A DNA stretch of 64,000 bases from Nitrososphaerota archaeon (GCA_021325255.1 JAJPHP010000006.1:46436-110435); one strand, 5' to 3'; positions 8,183-17,275 are shown, counted from the first letter of the stretch. Notes: generated by a model not told the origin, from the letters alone. A program made the numbers and translations.

Positions 8183-8641
8183 TTACAATATCCTGATTAC
8201 TGGTTGTCCGGGAAATATTTCTTTCACAGTTCTAGGTTGCTTATCCTCGAACACAGCTTCGGGATACCACTTCGCTCCAAACGAGATGAAGCTCATCAAA
8301 ATTGGAACTGTGTCCTTTCCCATTTGAGTCAGATCCCATCGTACTAGTTTGGGCTTTCTCTGAATAATTGTGGGCTCGATCAATCCAGCCTCCTCAAGTT
8401 CTTTCAATCTAATGATCAAAACTCTGGGAGTCAAGCCCGGCAGAGATCGCAAAATCTGATTGAACCTTTGAATTTTGAGAAAGGCTATGTCACGGAGGAT
8501 TAGGAGCGTCCATTTCTTTCCAAGCACTCCCAAGCTCGTCCTTATCGGGCAATTCTTGAATCGAACCGAAGGTATAAGCGGTTTTTCCTCTTTGTCTATT
8601 AGTTCCAAGTTAAATACTACTATACTTTCGGTTCCTTCCAT
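8183..8641 (-). CDS. HxlR-family transcriptional regulator
   Basis: A winged-helix regulator of the HxlR/MarR-like group. Signature: CPIRTSLGVLGKKWTLLILRD, then RFNQILRSLPGLTPRVLIIRL, then ELEEAGLIEPTI. The open frame extends to 8779, but that would overlap the divergent gene. I choose the ATG at 8641 because it leaves a compact 33-bp divergent promoter region. HxlR proteins usually sense redox or aldehyde stress and often control the divergent neighbour, here the two dimeric-barrel proteins. Confidence 0.85.
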   Translation of the reverse strand: MEGTESIVVFNLELIDKEEKPLIPSVRFKNCPIRTSLGVLGKKWTLLILRDIAFLKIQRFNQILRSLPGLTPRVLIIRLKELEEAGLIEPTIIQRKPKLVRWDLTQMGKDTVPILMSFISFGAKWYPEAVFEDKQPRTVKEIFPGQPVIRIL

Positions 8642-8648
8642 ATTTATG
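8639..8648 (+). promoter_or_regulatory. TATA-like element in the divergent promoter
   Basis: CATATTTATG lies 27-36 bp upstream of the ATG at 8675, the right distance for a leaderless archaeal transcript. The same 33-bp gap must also serve the divergent HxlR gene, for which TATACAAAA on the other strand is a candidate. Confidence 0.4.
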
Positions 8649-8674
8649 TAGTCACTTTTGTATAGCACCGACCC

Positions 8675-9097
8675 ATGACCAAGCAAGATATCACAGACGG
8701 ATTGAAAGAAGTGGTTAGAGCGGAAGTAGTCGGGAACTATGCGCATATCTTTGTATACAGGATACCGGAGAGGCAACACGAAGCTCTGCTAAATGTTCAG
8801 ACGAAGCTCTCGAAAATCTACAAGAGACACGGCGCACTTTCTACCCACGTGTATCAATTAGGCAGGACGAATGTCTTTGACGGTTTTGAAGGATTTGAGA
8901 AAGCTCTAGGAACATCAGCTTCGGGGGAAGAAATCTGGATAGAGGTTGACACTTACAAGGATGCTTCCGATTTCGGGAGAGCAGTCGCGGAAATTGGAGC
9001 CGACGCTGATGCCGGCATTTTGTGGGGAGAGCTAGCACAAATCATGGCAACCAAGCCAATCATCATGGGAGAGTTCGCCCGGCTCGCCAAGGAGTGA
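8675..9097 (+). CDS. Dimeric alpha/beta-barrel protein (DUF1428-like)
   Basis: A 140-residue protein. It has YAHIFVYRIPERQHEALL, then SKIYKRHGALSTHVYQL and GEEIWIEVDTYKDASDF, resembling DUF1428/YbaA-type dimeric ferredoxin-like barrels. It starts at an ATG 33 bp from the divergent HxlR regulator. Its stop TGA (9095-9097) overlaps an ATG at 9097 in TGATG form, the classic coupling to a following gene. The reaction is unknown; relatives are small stress or isomerase-like proteins. Confidence 0.7.
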   Translation: MTKQDITDGLKEVVRAEVVGNYAHIFVYRIPERQHEALLNVQTKLSKIYKRHGALSTHVYQLGRTNVFDGFEGFEKALGTSASGEEIWIEVDTYKDASDFGRAVAEIGADADAGILWGELAQIMATKPIIMGEFARLAKE

Positions 9098-9745
9098 TGG
9101 CCGATCACCCTATTCTTTCTAAAAGCACCCGGCCCTCGGCCGACCTTTGCAACAGATGTGACCGAAGACGAGCGAAAGGTCATGAATGAGCATGTTGCCT
9201 ACTGGAAGGCCAGACTCGATGAAGGAAAAGTGTTGGTCTTCGGTCCAGTCCTTGATCCAAAAGAAGTATTTGGAGTAGCATTAGTCGAGGCCAAAGACGA
9301 AGTCGAGATGCGTTCGTTGATCGCTAACGATCCAGCCGTGAAGGCTGGGGTTCATGTCAAGGACGAATTCTATCCGATGAGCTCTCGAACGTTCGTTCAA
9401 AGTGCATTTTCATCGTTGCCCGAAACCGAGGCTAGGAAACTCTATGCCGGAGTGGGAATTCACCATCCAAAGTCTTCCAAAGACGAAGCAATACTTCTTT
9501 CCAATATGAGGAAGTTTGGTGAATCACAGAAGAGACACAAAGGACTCTTGGTGACGACCGCAATCAAGGACCAAGAAGCAGGGATGCTGTTGGGCATCTC
9601 GATTTGGAACTCCAAGGGAGAATTCGAGGCCGCGTGGAAAGAGTTGTCTGTCACCGAGTCAAAACGGAGGACCGAGGAACGCTTCCGGTTCGAGGACCAC
9701 GAAGATGAGCCCCACAAGTTCTATTCGGGTGAAGAACCATCTTAG
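9097..9745 (+). pseudogene. YciI-like two-part protein with an apparent frameshift near its start
   Basis: The large open part (GTG at 9158 to 9745, 195 residues) begins inside a YciI domain: MTEDERKVMNEHVAYW and then EGKVLVFGPVLDP. The missing first strand is present upstream in the same frame as LFFLKAPGPRPTFATD but has no start codon. An ATG at 9097 overlaps the previous stop as TGATG, but in a different frame. Removing one C from the CCC at 9108-9110 would join them as MADHLFFLKAPGPRPTFATD. So this is either a one-base insertion mutation or a sequencing error. The C-terminal half (about residues 90-195) is a second barrel-like region. If real, a shorter product from GTG 9158 may still be made. 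Confidence 0.6.
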
Positions 9746-9778
9746 GAACCCCACCAAACATTCCCGGAGAGAGTTCCC

Positions 9779-12085
9779 TCATTCCTCGTAGACGCGTGGC
9801 TTTGATCCATCGTGTATTTCTATGCAATACTTTCTATCAAAGGCCTTGATGCCGCAGAGTTCCAAATCAACACCCTTGCTTCTCTCTACTTTGCTGATGT
9901 CTTCATACTCCAGATCAACAAGCGAATCGATAGTGATGCATCTGCCGTCCTGCGAAGGATGCAGGCCGAGCATGGTTCTCAAAAACAGCAGCGGCGAGCC
10001 GGCTGCCCAGGCCTGAGGTTGACAGGAGGTGGGATATCTCACGGGGAAACCCGTTTCGAGCTTGGAGAATCCAGCAAAGGTCTCGGGGAAGGTATACCCA
10101 AAATGCGGAGCAGCCGAGAGGACTGCGCATATCACGCGCTTTGCCTCTCTTTTCCTACCATACCTTGCGAGACCTTCGGCAATCAGGCTGTTGTCGTGTG
10201 CCCAGACGCACCCGGTGTGGTAACCTATCGGGCTGTATCCCTTGTCCTTCCTCGACATTGTCCTGATTCCGTATCCGGAGAACATGGTCTCGTTGTCCAT
10301 CAGTTTCTCGATTACGGTGCCCGCCTTGTCCTCGTTCACGATCCCGCTCCAGAACAGTTGTCCATTGTTGGAGGTCATCGAGTCCACCTGCTTCTTGTCT
10401 TTGTCTAAAGCCAGGGCGTAGTACCCCTTGTCTTCGATCCAGAACTTTTCGTTGAATCGCTCCTTGAGCTCGTTTGCCTCGTCCACCAGTTTCTTCGCAA
10501 GAGAGGAGTCTTTCCAGACGCCGCTCGCGATTTCTGCAATCCTCAACTTTGCGTCATAAACATAGCCCTGAACCTCGCAGGTAGCTATGGGCGCCTCGGC
10601 AATTTTGCCGTTCGAGTACTGGATTGAGTTCCATGAGTCCTTCCAGCACTGGTTGTCGAGCCCACTCTTGGTTCTCTTGATGTATTCGACGAATCCGTCT
10701 CTGTCAAAGTCTCCGTACTTGTCAATCCACATGAGAGCGTCCATGATGTTCTGCCGGTGCTTGTTCACGAAGTCGATGTCGTGAGTCCAGCGGTAGATCT
10801 CCGAAGCAACAATGAGGAAGAGAGGAGTCGCGTCGGCCGTTCCGTAGTAGGGAAAGCGCTCGCTCCTCGCCGCGTAATCTCCGAACCTCAGCTCATGGAT
10901 TATCTTTCCCGGTTGCTCGTCGCGATTGTCGTTCAACTGCTTTGACTGGTACTCTGAGAGGCCCTCGATTGCCCCTTTGGCGAGGTCTCCTCCAAAGAGC
11001 GCGCTCTGGTAGGACGTGATCAGAGTGTCGCGGCCAAAGAGGGTCACAAACCAAGGGCAGCCCGCGGCTATGAGGTCCCAGTCGTGCCGCCCAGTTGGGT
11101 CGGTCATCCTCAGAGACACGATGTCAATTAGGCTCTGGTAGTAAGCGTGCCTGAACTCGTCCCAGTTTGTTTCGAGCCTCGGGATGTTTAGGTTCCACTT
11201 GCGGAGCGTATTTTCGACCTTCTGCTCCTGCTTTTGAAAGTACTGGCTCGTGTATCGTCCGAGCCTCTTTTCTCCGTTGATCAGCATGACGACGACCACG
11301 GTAAGGCGGCGCGTTTCCTGAGGTTTCAGCGAGATGTCAAATGAAATCCTCGCGTGGCGCTGCCCATCGCCTAGCTCCACCTTCCCCCTCCTCGAGAACC
11401 AGACTAGTGTCTGCGCCCTGAAACCGGTCCTCGGGTCGGTCCAGGAGAAGTCGAAGGCGTTGTCCTCCTTGAGGAATTTCCTTGATATCTCATTTGATCT
11501 ACTATCTCCTTCTTCTACCTCTCTTCGAGTCGCGCCACCCATCTTGAGAGCTTTCTCCTGAAGCATGTCTGGCTTTTTACCAAAGACTCTGGACTTGACT
11601 TCGAAGAGGTCGGCAAAGTCCGCGTCGAGCTCAAAGGAGATGACCAAGTCGAGGTCGTCTTTGCAAACGTTGGTGACGAAGAATTCCTCCCTGACATCTT
11701 CCTCGATGAACCTCCTCCTGTGAATTGCTAGCGCCTCCTTCGGAATGTTGGGACCTGCCCTAACTGATGGCATCTCCTGATTCGTGAGATAGAATGCCGA
11801 TGAGTAGTGCGTCGTGTTGTTGGAGGTCAGCGTAGTCAGGCCCTTTCCATTGATCCTTGCGTTGTACGTGGAGAGGAAGCGAGTGTCGTCTCTGAACAAC
11901 CCGTGCGAATCTTCCCCTATGTCCCCCTCCCTTGAGGACACCATGAACCTGTTGCCGTTCAGTATGTCTACTGTGGGCCCGGAAGATAACCTGAGGATAA
12001 TATGCGAAGGCCCCTTTGGGCGAATCTTCTGCAGAATCTGGCTTCCTGTCTCTTGGGTTCCGCTGTCAGTTCTCTTGCTCGACAA
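9779..12085 (-). CDS. Glycogen-debranching-type amylo-alpha-1,6-glucosidase
   Basis: A large cytosolic glycosidase of the archaeal/bacterial debranching type. The N-terminal domain has NRFMVSSREGDIGEDSHGLF and RDDTRFLSTYNARING; the C-terminal (alpha/alpha)6 barrel has GCPWFVTLFGRDTLITSYQ, QCWKDSWNSI and GYHTGCVWAHDNSLIAEGLA. The longest frame starts at GTG 12181, inside the NDH-2 gene. I prefer the TTG at 12085, which leaves only a 20-bp overlap; the exact start is uncertain. It would trim branched alpha-glucan. It is the last gene of a minus-strand run after NDH-2 and an F420 oxidoreductase. Confidence 0.85.
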   Translation of the reverse strand: MSSKRTDSGTQETGSQILQKIRPKGPSHIILRLSSGPTVDILNGNRFMVSSREGDIGEDSHGLFRDDTRFLSTYNARINGKGLTTLTSNNTTHYSSAFYLTNQEMPSVRAGPNIPKEALAIHRRRFIEEDVREEFFVTNVCKDDLDLVISFELDADFADLFEVKSRVFGKKPDMLQEKALKMGGATRREVEEGDSRSNEISRKFLKEDNAFDFSWTDPRTGFRAQTLVWFSRRGKVELGDGQRHARISFDISLKPQETRRLTVVVVMLINGEKRLGRYTSQYFQKQEQKVENTLRKWNLNIPRLETNWDEFRHAYYQSLIDIVSLRMTDPTGRHDWDLIAAGCPWFVTLFGRDTLITSYQSALFGGDLAKGAIEGLSEYQSKQLNDNRDEQPGKIIHELRFGDYAARSERFPYYGTADATPLFLIVASEIYRWTHDIDFVNKHRQNIMDALMWIDKYGDFDRDGFVEYIKRTKSGLDNQCWKDSWNSIQYSNGKIAEAPIATCEVQGYVYDAKLRIAEIASGVWKDSSLAKKLVDEANELKERFNEKFWIEDKGYYALALDKDKKQVDSMTSNNGQLFWSGIVNEDKAGTVIEKLMDNETMFSGYGIRTMSRKDKGYSPIGYHTGCVWAHDNSLIAEGLARYGRKREAKRVICAVLSAAPHFGYTFPETFAGFSKLETGFPVRYPTSCQPQAWAAGSPLLFLRTMLGLHPSQDGRCITIDSLVDLEYEDISKVERSKGVDLELCGIKAFDRKYCIEIHDGSKPRVYEE

Positions 12086-13571
12086 GAGTTTCTCTCCCGC
12101 TGCTGTTACTCCCAACGATGTTTTCAATTGCCTCGCCGGGGACGGCGAACTGACTGATGTTCCTCTTCCTGAAGGAACCAAATGTCCAATCGAATATGAC
12201 GCTGATCTTGTCCTGCATCGTCGAGACCAGAGCCACGTGAACTAGTCTCCATATCAGCCATCCGAGGTATCCCTTGAACGTAGAGTGGGTGAACTTTACA
12301 AGGCCGTTGTGTCTCCCGATCGAAAGCATCACCCCTTTTTCCTTGAATCGGAATGGCTTCGCACTCTTCGTGGCATCAACTTCATTCTCCGAGTTGTTGT
12401 AAAGTCGAAGCGCAAGATCCCTCCCGACGTACGAGCCCTCTTCAACCGCCGCCTCGGCAGTTGGAGGCGCATAGCGCCCACGATGTGCAGACACACTCTT
12501 CTTCTCGCCGCTGCTCTTGTGATCGACCTGGTGTTTAGCAGCGTCTGGACTTTTTGCTACTTCGCGCGAGCTCACTCTTGGCTCTGGAGAAGCCAGAGCC
12601 GCCGAGACATCGCCTATCACGTACACTTCCTGAAAGTTTGGAACGCGCAGGTGGTCATCTACAACGATCCTCCCCCTGTGTTTTGAAGCAACGCTGTCGG
12701 GGATTGTGTCCGCGACTGGGTTTGCCTTGATCCCTGCGTTCCAGAAGATGTTGGCGGATTGGATCGAGGAACCATCCTGTATTTTCACCATGGAAGGCTC
12801 GATGCTCATTACCTTCGTGTTGACGCGGATTTCGATGCCGCGTTTCTCCATCGTCTGCTTTACATCGTCGGAGAGCGACTTGTCTCCTTCGGGAAAAAGC
12901 CTGTCATGCGCCTCTATTACCATCACCTTGGCTTCGCTGTGCACGTCGATTTGCGGATAGTCCTTTGCGATCAGGTTGATGTAGTCGTAGATCGACCCCG
13001 CGAGCTCGACCCCTGTCGTTCCGCCAATGACGACAAATGTCAGAAGCACGCTTCTCTCGGGGTTGTCGTGCTCGAGCAATGAGGCCTTTTCGAATGAATA
13101 GATGATCCGGTTGTGGATCTGCTCGCTGTCCTCGAGCGTCTTGAGGGGAATTGAATTCTTCTCCGCCCCGTGCATCTTCGCATCGTCCTTCACCGAGCCG
13201 AGGGCTATGATCAGGTAATCGTAGGCTATCTTTCCCGCAGTGGTAAAGACCGACTTGGATGGAAGATCTATTGATTTTACTTTCGCCTCGACAAAGTCAA
13301 ACCCCTTCTTTCTTGCCTTAGGTCTGACGGGCTGCGCTATGTGGTCGGGATCGACAAGGCCGGTCGCAGACTGGAAGAGAAACGGGGTATACAACTGATA
13401 GTTCTTCTGGTCAACCATCACTATCTCGACGTTTGTCGCTCCGTTTTCTCCTCCGCGACGGACGTTGTCACACAAAGAGTTCGCGGCCGACATTCCGGCG
13501 AACCCTGCTCCAAGAATCAATACACGCGTCCCGTCACTTATCTTCGAAGCTAAAGCACTCTCAGTGATCAA
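12066..13571 (-). CDS. ndh: Type II NADH dehydrogenase (NDH-2)
   Basis: A 501-residue two-dinucleotide-binding-domain flavoprotein. The FAD motif is RVLILGAGFAGMSAA (about residues 16-30). The NAD motif is TFVVIGGTTGVELAGSIYDY. The late FAD-binding EVYVIGDVSAAL and an FRFKEKGVMLSIGRH segment are as in NDH-2, and a C-terminal amphipathic/hydrophobic stretch GYLGWLIWRLVHVALVSTM fits peripheral membrane attachment. Residues about 330-370 are an extra hydrophilic insertion rich in Ser/Lys/His, longer than usual. It would transfer electrons from NADH to quinone without pumping protons. Its 3' end overlaps the debranching gene. Confidence 0.87.
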   Translation of the reverse strand: MITESALASKISDGTRVLILGAGFAGMSAANSLCDNVRRGGENGATNVEIVMVDQKNYQLYTPFLFQSATGLVDPDHIAQPVRPKARKKGFDFVEAKVKSIDLPSKSVFTTAGKIAYDYLIIALGSVKDDAKMHGAEKNSIPLKTLEDSEQIHNRIIYSFEKASLLEHDNPERSVLLTFVVIGGTTGVELAGSIYDYINLIAKDYPQIDVHSEAKVMVIEAHDRLFPEGDKSLSDDVKQTMEKRGIEIRVNTKVMSIEPSMVKIQDGSSIQSANIFWNAGIKANPVADTIPDSVASKHRGRIVVDDHLRVPNFQEVYVIGDVSAALASPEPRVSSREVAKSPDAAKHQVDHKSSGEKKSVSAHRGRYAPPTAEAAVEEGSYVGRDLALRLYNNSENEVDATKSAKPFRFKEKGVMLSIGRHNGLVKFTHSTFKGYLGWLIWRLVHVALVSTMQDKISVIFDWTFGSFRKRNISQFAVPGEAIENIVGSNSSGRETLVEQEN

Positions 13572-13623
13572 TTTACAAGATCATTTCCTATGCGAATTAC
13601 TTTTCTCGTTTCTTGTTTCTTCT

Positions 13624-14628
13624 TCATCTGCCTCTAATTGTGGGATACATTTCCTTGAGCGCGGGGAGGGCTTTTGCCGCAAATGCTCTAACGAAAGAAA
13701 GCTCGTCGGGGCTCGAACTGTGCACTTGTATCATGCTGTATCCCTGCTTCACGTAATCTTCGATTGGTTTGATCAGGTCCTCCACTTTGGTCACAATGGC
13801 CCAGGTCTCTTCTATCTTCTTGTCTGAGACTTGGCTTGCGCCCATATCCTCAAGTTTTCTCGGATCTGCGGTAGAGGACGAGAGTACCCCCTTTGTCATC
13901 GTCGAGCGCCATACCTTGACTGAGTCAAGCGCCCTTTGATAATCTGGATCGTACGAACACTTGAATTCGATCAGGCGCTCGAATTGGTCAGGGTTTTTGC
14001 CGTTCTTCCTCGCAGAGTCGAGAGCAAGCTGGATTATGTTTTCACTTCCTGAGAAGCCTATCACCCCATCCGCATATTTTCCCGCTAGGTTTGCCGAGCG
14101 GTGCCAGCCGGCCGCGACAAAGAGAGGAATCTTTGTCCTGGGCGGCGTATAGAGCCGCGCGTTGTGCAGATCGTAGAAGAAACCATTGTAGTCCTCAAAG
14201 TCTCCTCCCCAGAGTTTCCTTATTATTTCGAGCGCATTCTTGAGGCGCAGTATCCTCTGTCCAGGACTAGGGAATACGATTCCAAGGGGAATTGTGTTCA
14301 TCGCCTCGCCGGCACCGAGGCCGAGCATTATCCTGCCGGGGAACATCTCATTCAGCGTCGCAAAAGCCTGGGCGATTATTGCTGGATGATACCTGTCAGG
14401 AGCCGTTACTGCGGTTCCGAACTGGATCCTCTTCGTCATTGCAGCGCACGCTGCAATCCAAGTCCAAGCGAATCCTCCCTGTGCGCCGGTGTTGAACCAG
14501 GGCATGAAATGGTCGCTTGTGAAGACGGTCTCAAAACCACCATCTTCAGCTGCGATCACAAACTTTGTGAGTTGAGTCGGAGAGTATTGCTCGTGGGCAG
14601 CCCAATACCCTATCCTGACCCCCGGCAT
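13624..14628 (-). CDS. F420-dependent oxidoreductase, G6PDH-like LLM family
   Basis: A 334-residue LLM-family enzyme. It opens VRIGYWAAHEQYSP, then has FETVFTSDHFMPWFNTGAQG (about residues 33-52), then WTWIAACAAMTKRIQFGT and GRIMLGLGAGEAMNTIPLG. These are close to the family that includes F420-dependent glucose-6-phosphate dehydrogenase. It would use F420 for hydride transfer from an alcohol or sugar phosphate; the true substrate is unknown. It is the first gene of the minus-strand run with NDH-2 52 bp downstream, so F420H2 or NADH redox balance is a plausible theme (inference). Confidence 0.87.
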   Translation of the reverse strand: MPGVRIGYWAAHEQYSPTQLTKFVIAAEDGGFETVFTSDHFMPWFNTGAQGGFAWTWIAACAAMTKRIQFGTAVTAPDRYHPAIIAQAFATLNEMFPGRIMLGLGAGEAMNTIPLGIVFPSPGQRILRLKNALEIIRKLWGGDFEDYNGFFYDLHNARLYTPPRTKIPLFVAAGWHRSANLAGKYADGVIGFSGSENIIQLALDSARKNGKNPDQFERLIEFKCSYDPDYQRALDSVKVWRSTMTKGVLSSSTADPRKLEDMGASQVSDKKIEETWAIVTKVEDLIKPIEDYVKQGYSMIQVHSSSPDELSFVRAFAAKALPALKEMYPTIRGR

Positions 14629-15452
14629 GGTGATTGTAATCGACCGCCTGTACGTTGATTGGTGGCTTTTTTAATAAATCTCAAGCGTAATTGTTAGCAG
14701 ACCACTCCCTAGTTTTTCTCTCTATCTCGCAGATACATGCAAGAAAGGCGTTGACTTGTTCGTCCGTGTGAGACGGTAAGAGTCCGAAGGACATTGCAGA
14801 TGTGCATCTCGTGCGAAGATCAGGTAGGAGAGATGAGCGGTAAAGCGCTAAGAGAAGAACGTGCGGGGGAAAAGTTGAATCGTCGAAATGTGAGCTGAGA
14901 TAGATTCAATACGAATCGGGAACGAAGTTTTTCGCAGAGTTTACAATGATCCCTGATACGTAGGATTTCTGCTCCTCTCGCTCGCCCTGTTTGCATCTCC
15001 TTTCCTAGAAGCTCGTCCTCTTCCTTTTGCCACACTATTGGGATATGCCCGTTGCGCTGAGTGAGCCTGCCCTCTTTCCCGTTTTTCTGTCCTTGCGGTG
15101 GGGCTAATCCTTTTCGGACTATGTGCATCAGCCTCATCATTCTTGTTGCTAGCCATTTGTTACACACCAATTTTTTCCCATTGAACAGAGCACCAAAAGA
15201 AAAGTGTGAAATGCACACTCTCTAGGTTCTAACTCAAATCAGCAGCTTGAAGTGTTTGGCCAAGAATTCATCCTTAGATCTTTTCCTCTCTCGAGGGCCT
15301 AATCTCCGACTCCTTGAAAATAGGAGAAGAAATGGAGGCAGAGGAGGAGTAGGAAACAGAAGAAGAGGCGGAAGAAGAGAAAAGGGAATGCGCTCCCTTT
15401 TGAGAACGCAAGGAGTATCGGTGAAGAGGTGGGAAAAAAGCGGGGTAACTCT
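14629..15452. other. Long intergenic region with purine-rich tract; one doubtful small ORF
   Basis: About 820 bp. Two overlapping minus-strand frames (14820-15218 and 14941-15156) are Arg/Lys-rich and match no family I know; the second (71 residues, starting MASNKNDEADAHSPK) could be a small hydrophilic protein, but its codon pattern is unconvincing. The right part holds the purine-rich tract listed separately. No RNA gene recognised. Confidence 0.35.
15316..15388 (+). repeat. Purine-rich low-complexity tract
   Basis: Roughly 73 bp that are almost entirely A/G, built from GAAGAGG/GGAGGAG units and broken by only a few pyrimidines. It lies downstream of the terminator hairpin of the coiled-coil gene. 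An open frame passes through it but encodes only Arg/Gly/Glu runs. Confidence 0.6.
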
Positions 15453-15473
15453 ACAGCACGGCCCTCATGCTGT
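15453..15473 (-). terminator. Hairpin terminator after the coiled-coil gene
   Basis: ACAGCA (15453-15458) pairs with TGCTGT (15468-15473) around a 9-nt loop, 6 bp past the TAA of the minus-strand coiled-coil gene. On that strand a T6 run follows at about 15434-15440. Confidence 0.5.
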
Positions 15474-15478
15474 CTTCT

Positions 15479-16282
15479 TTACTGACTAGCCGCAAGCACG
15501 GGCTCCGGCGTTGAAGATGCGGCAGGTGCCGGTGTCTCTTCAACGTGGGAAAGTGTCAGCACCTGGGCTGCAGGTTGCGAAGTGGAGATGCCAACCTCTG
15601 GCTCCACCGTTGCCTCTCTCGTGAGAGTGACGATTGAACCCATCAATGCTTCATAGTCTGTCCGTGGGACCATCTCGCCGAGCCTTGCTTCAAGTTCTGC
15701 TATGCGCTTCTCAGCCGCCTCATACTTTGCAACAGGTACGGTCGTCCTCTCGAATGTCTGGAGAAGCTCGTCGTACTGTGATTTAGGAACCGAACTTGCA
15801 AGTCTCGCCTCAATTAGCGCAAACTCCTCGCGGGGAACCATCGCCGCAATTCTCTGCTGAGCCTCGTTGTATCTCTTGTCGAGCGCGTCGAAGTGTTCCC
15901 TCTCAATCATCATTGCAATCTTTCGCTCCATCTCTTGGATGCGCGTGACGCTTGCTTCGTAGATCTTGCTCGGCACCGAGTTCTCAGCAAACTTTGCAAC
16001 TGCGAGCTCAATCATCTTTTCCTGGGATACCATCTTATCGCTCTGAGATAAGATGTTCTGTGAGAGCGAATCGATCCTCTCGCCGAGGCCCTTTGTCTTC
16101 TCAAGTTCCGCCTTCGTCCTGTTGAGGTCTGTCTCAAGCTGGCTTATTCTCTCCTGCAGCTTTGTGACCGTCAACTCGTGGTCTTTCTTTGGAATCGACT
16201 GAGCGAGCTGGCTCTCAGCGTTCCTATACATCGATACTAGTCTTCTTACTTCACTTGTTATCTCTTCTGCCCTGCTACTCAA
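15479..16282 (-). CDS. Coiled-coil protein with VP(R/K)-type repeats
   Basis: A 267-residue cytosolic protein, starting at a TTG at 16282. It is mostly charged heptad sequence. A repeat of roughly 20-30 residues recurs, each beginning with a Pro/basic step: SIPKKDHELTV, SVPSKIYEASV, MIEREHFDALD, MVPREEFALIE, SVPKSQYDELL, TVPVAKYEAAE, MVPRTDYEALM. Each is followed by an acidic/basic helix such as RIAELEARLGE. The last 40 residues are Ala/Pro/Thr-rich. I do not recognise a named family. It is divergent from cdvB across 282 bp, suggesting, but not proving, a role with the cell-division or cytoskeletal machinery. TATA-like CTATATATATAT lies about 32 bp upstream. Confidence 0.75.
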   Translation of the reverse strand: MSSRAEEITSEVRRLVSMYRNAESQLAQSIPKKDHELTVTKLQERISQLETDLNRTKAELEKTKGLGERIDSLSQNILSQSDKMVSQEKMIELAVAKFAENSVPSKIYEASVTRIQEMERKIAMMIEREHFDALDKRYNEAQQRIAAMVPREEFALIEARLASSVPKSQYDELLQTFERTTVPVAKYEAAEKRIAELEARLGEMVPRTDYEALMGSIVTLTREATVEPEVGISTSQPAAQVLTLSHVEETPAPAASSTPEPVLAASQ

Positions 16283-16307
16283 ATTTCCAAGAAATCGCCT
16301 TTCCTCT

Positions 16308-16322
16308 CTCTATATATATATC
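16308..16322 (-). promoter_or_regulatory. TATA box of the coiled-coil gene
   Basis: A run of alternating T/A (TCTATATATATATCT on the plus strand) is centred about 32 bp upstream of the TTG at 16282, consistent with a leaderless or near-leaderless archaeal promoter. Confidence 0.55.
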
Positions 16323-16564
16323 TCACACTTTTTGTTTTCCAGACTTTTTTGCGTCCTACGCGTGGATGTGCCGTCGCATGTTCACTGGATTGAGCTTAAT
16401 TTTGGAAAACGTCAAGATATGTTGACGAGCGAGGAAAAGAAATTGAAAGTCAGGTGGAATAGAATCGCTGAGCTTAAAACTTGTCAAAAGATTTTGTTTT
16501 GCCAAGCCATAGCATTTTCACTTGCGGCCTTATCGTTCAAACAGCGAAATCGCCTCCCGCGTAG

Positions 16565-17233
16565 ATGATAATGTCGAAGTTTTCAGAGAATTGGAAAAAG
16601 GAAGACGAGAGCCGATCCTCGGGAGGATTCGGTTTCAGGATCAGGAACGCGGTCAAAACACCGGAACCTTTGAGGCCAAAGATAGAGCTGGCTACGCGCC
16701 AGATTCAGCTTCAAATTACGAGATTGAATTCTACCTCGGCGAAATTGAAGGAGAAGGACGCTTCAATCTTTAACAAGGTAGTTACGCTAATTCAAAAGCA
16801 CGATACTCAACGCGCAAACATGCTTGCCAACGAGCTCTCCGAGATAAGGAAGATGAGCAAGATGGTGACGCACTCAAAGCTCGCTCTCGAACAGATTGAG
16901 CTGAGATTGAACACGATACAGGATCTCGGAGACATCGCAGTCATGCTCTCACCCGCCGTGGGAATAATCAGGAGCGTCGGGTCGGAACTCACAAGCGTGG
17001 TTCCGGAGGCGCAGAGCGAGGTCGGTGAGATTTCCAACCTTCTAAGCAACATACTCGTTGATGCAGGACAGATGAGCGCAACCTCAATCAACTTCGAGTC
17101 TGCCAACGAGGAAGCGGACAGGGTTCTCGCCGAAGCCAGCGCAGTGGCGGAGCAGAGGATGCGAGACAGGTTCCCCGACCTGCCGGAGAGCGTAGAAACG
17201 GGAAGCAACAGGTTCGAGGAAACTCTTTCCTGA
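16565..17233 (+). CDS. cdvB: CdvB / ESCRT-III (Snf7-family) cell-division protein
   Basis: A 222-residue helical protein with archaeal ESCRT-III features: an N-terminal basic helix (FGFRIRNAVKTPEPLRPKIE), long paired helices with RQIQLQITRLNSTSAKLKEKD and ANMLANELSEIRKMSKMVTH, then LEQIELRLNTIQDLGDIAVM and an acidic C-terminal region with ANEEADRVLAEASAVAEQRM. ESCRT-III polymers constrict the membrane at division in Cren- and Thaumarchaeota. No typical MIM2 proline motif is obvious at the C-terminus, and cdvA/cdvC are not in the window, so it may be a CdvB paralogue. It starts at ATG 16565, with ATG 16571 as alternative. It ends 26 bp before a perfect palindrome. Confidence 0.88.
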   Translation: MIMSKFSENWKKEDESRSSGGFGFRIRNAVKTPEPLRPKIELATRQIQLQITRLNSTSAKLKEKDASIFNKVVTLIQKHDTQRANMLANELSEIRKMSKMVTHSKLALEQIELRLNTIQDLGDIAVMLSPAVGIIRSVGSELTSVVPEAQSEVGEISNLLSNILVDAGQMSATSINFESANEEADRVLAEASAVAEQRMRDRFPDLPESVETGSNRFEETLS

Positions 17234-17259
17234 GAAGGGAGCTCAATCTATCGGCGGGA

Positions 17260-17275
17260 CGCGCACGCGTGCGCG
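17260..17275. terminator. Perfect 16-bp palindrome after cdvB, possible terminator
   Basis: CGCGCACGCGTGCGCG is self-complementary over all 16 bases and lies 26 bp after the cdvB stop. A long pyrimidine-rich tract with T runs (17277-17318) follows on the plus strand, which together would suit an archaeal terminator. A protein-binding site is the alternative. Confidence 0.45.

Noticed and set aside
14820..15218. 132-codon and nested 71-codon minus-strand ORFs
   Set aside because: Two frames compete, both Arg/Lys-rich, without motifs or a clear promoter; kept only as part of an intergenic note.
15247..15489. 80-codon plus-strand ORF in the purine tract
   Set aside because: Arg/Gly/Glu runs arise from the purine-rich DNA, and it crosses the terminator hairpin of the neighbouring gene.
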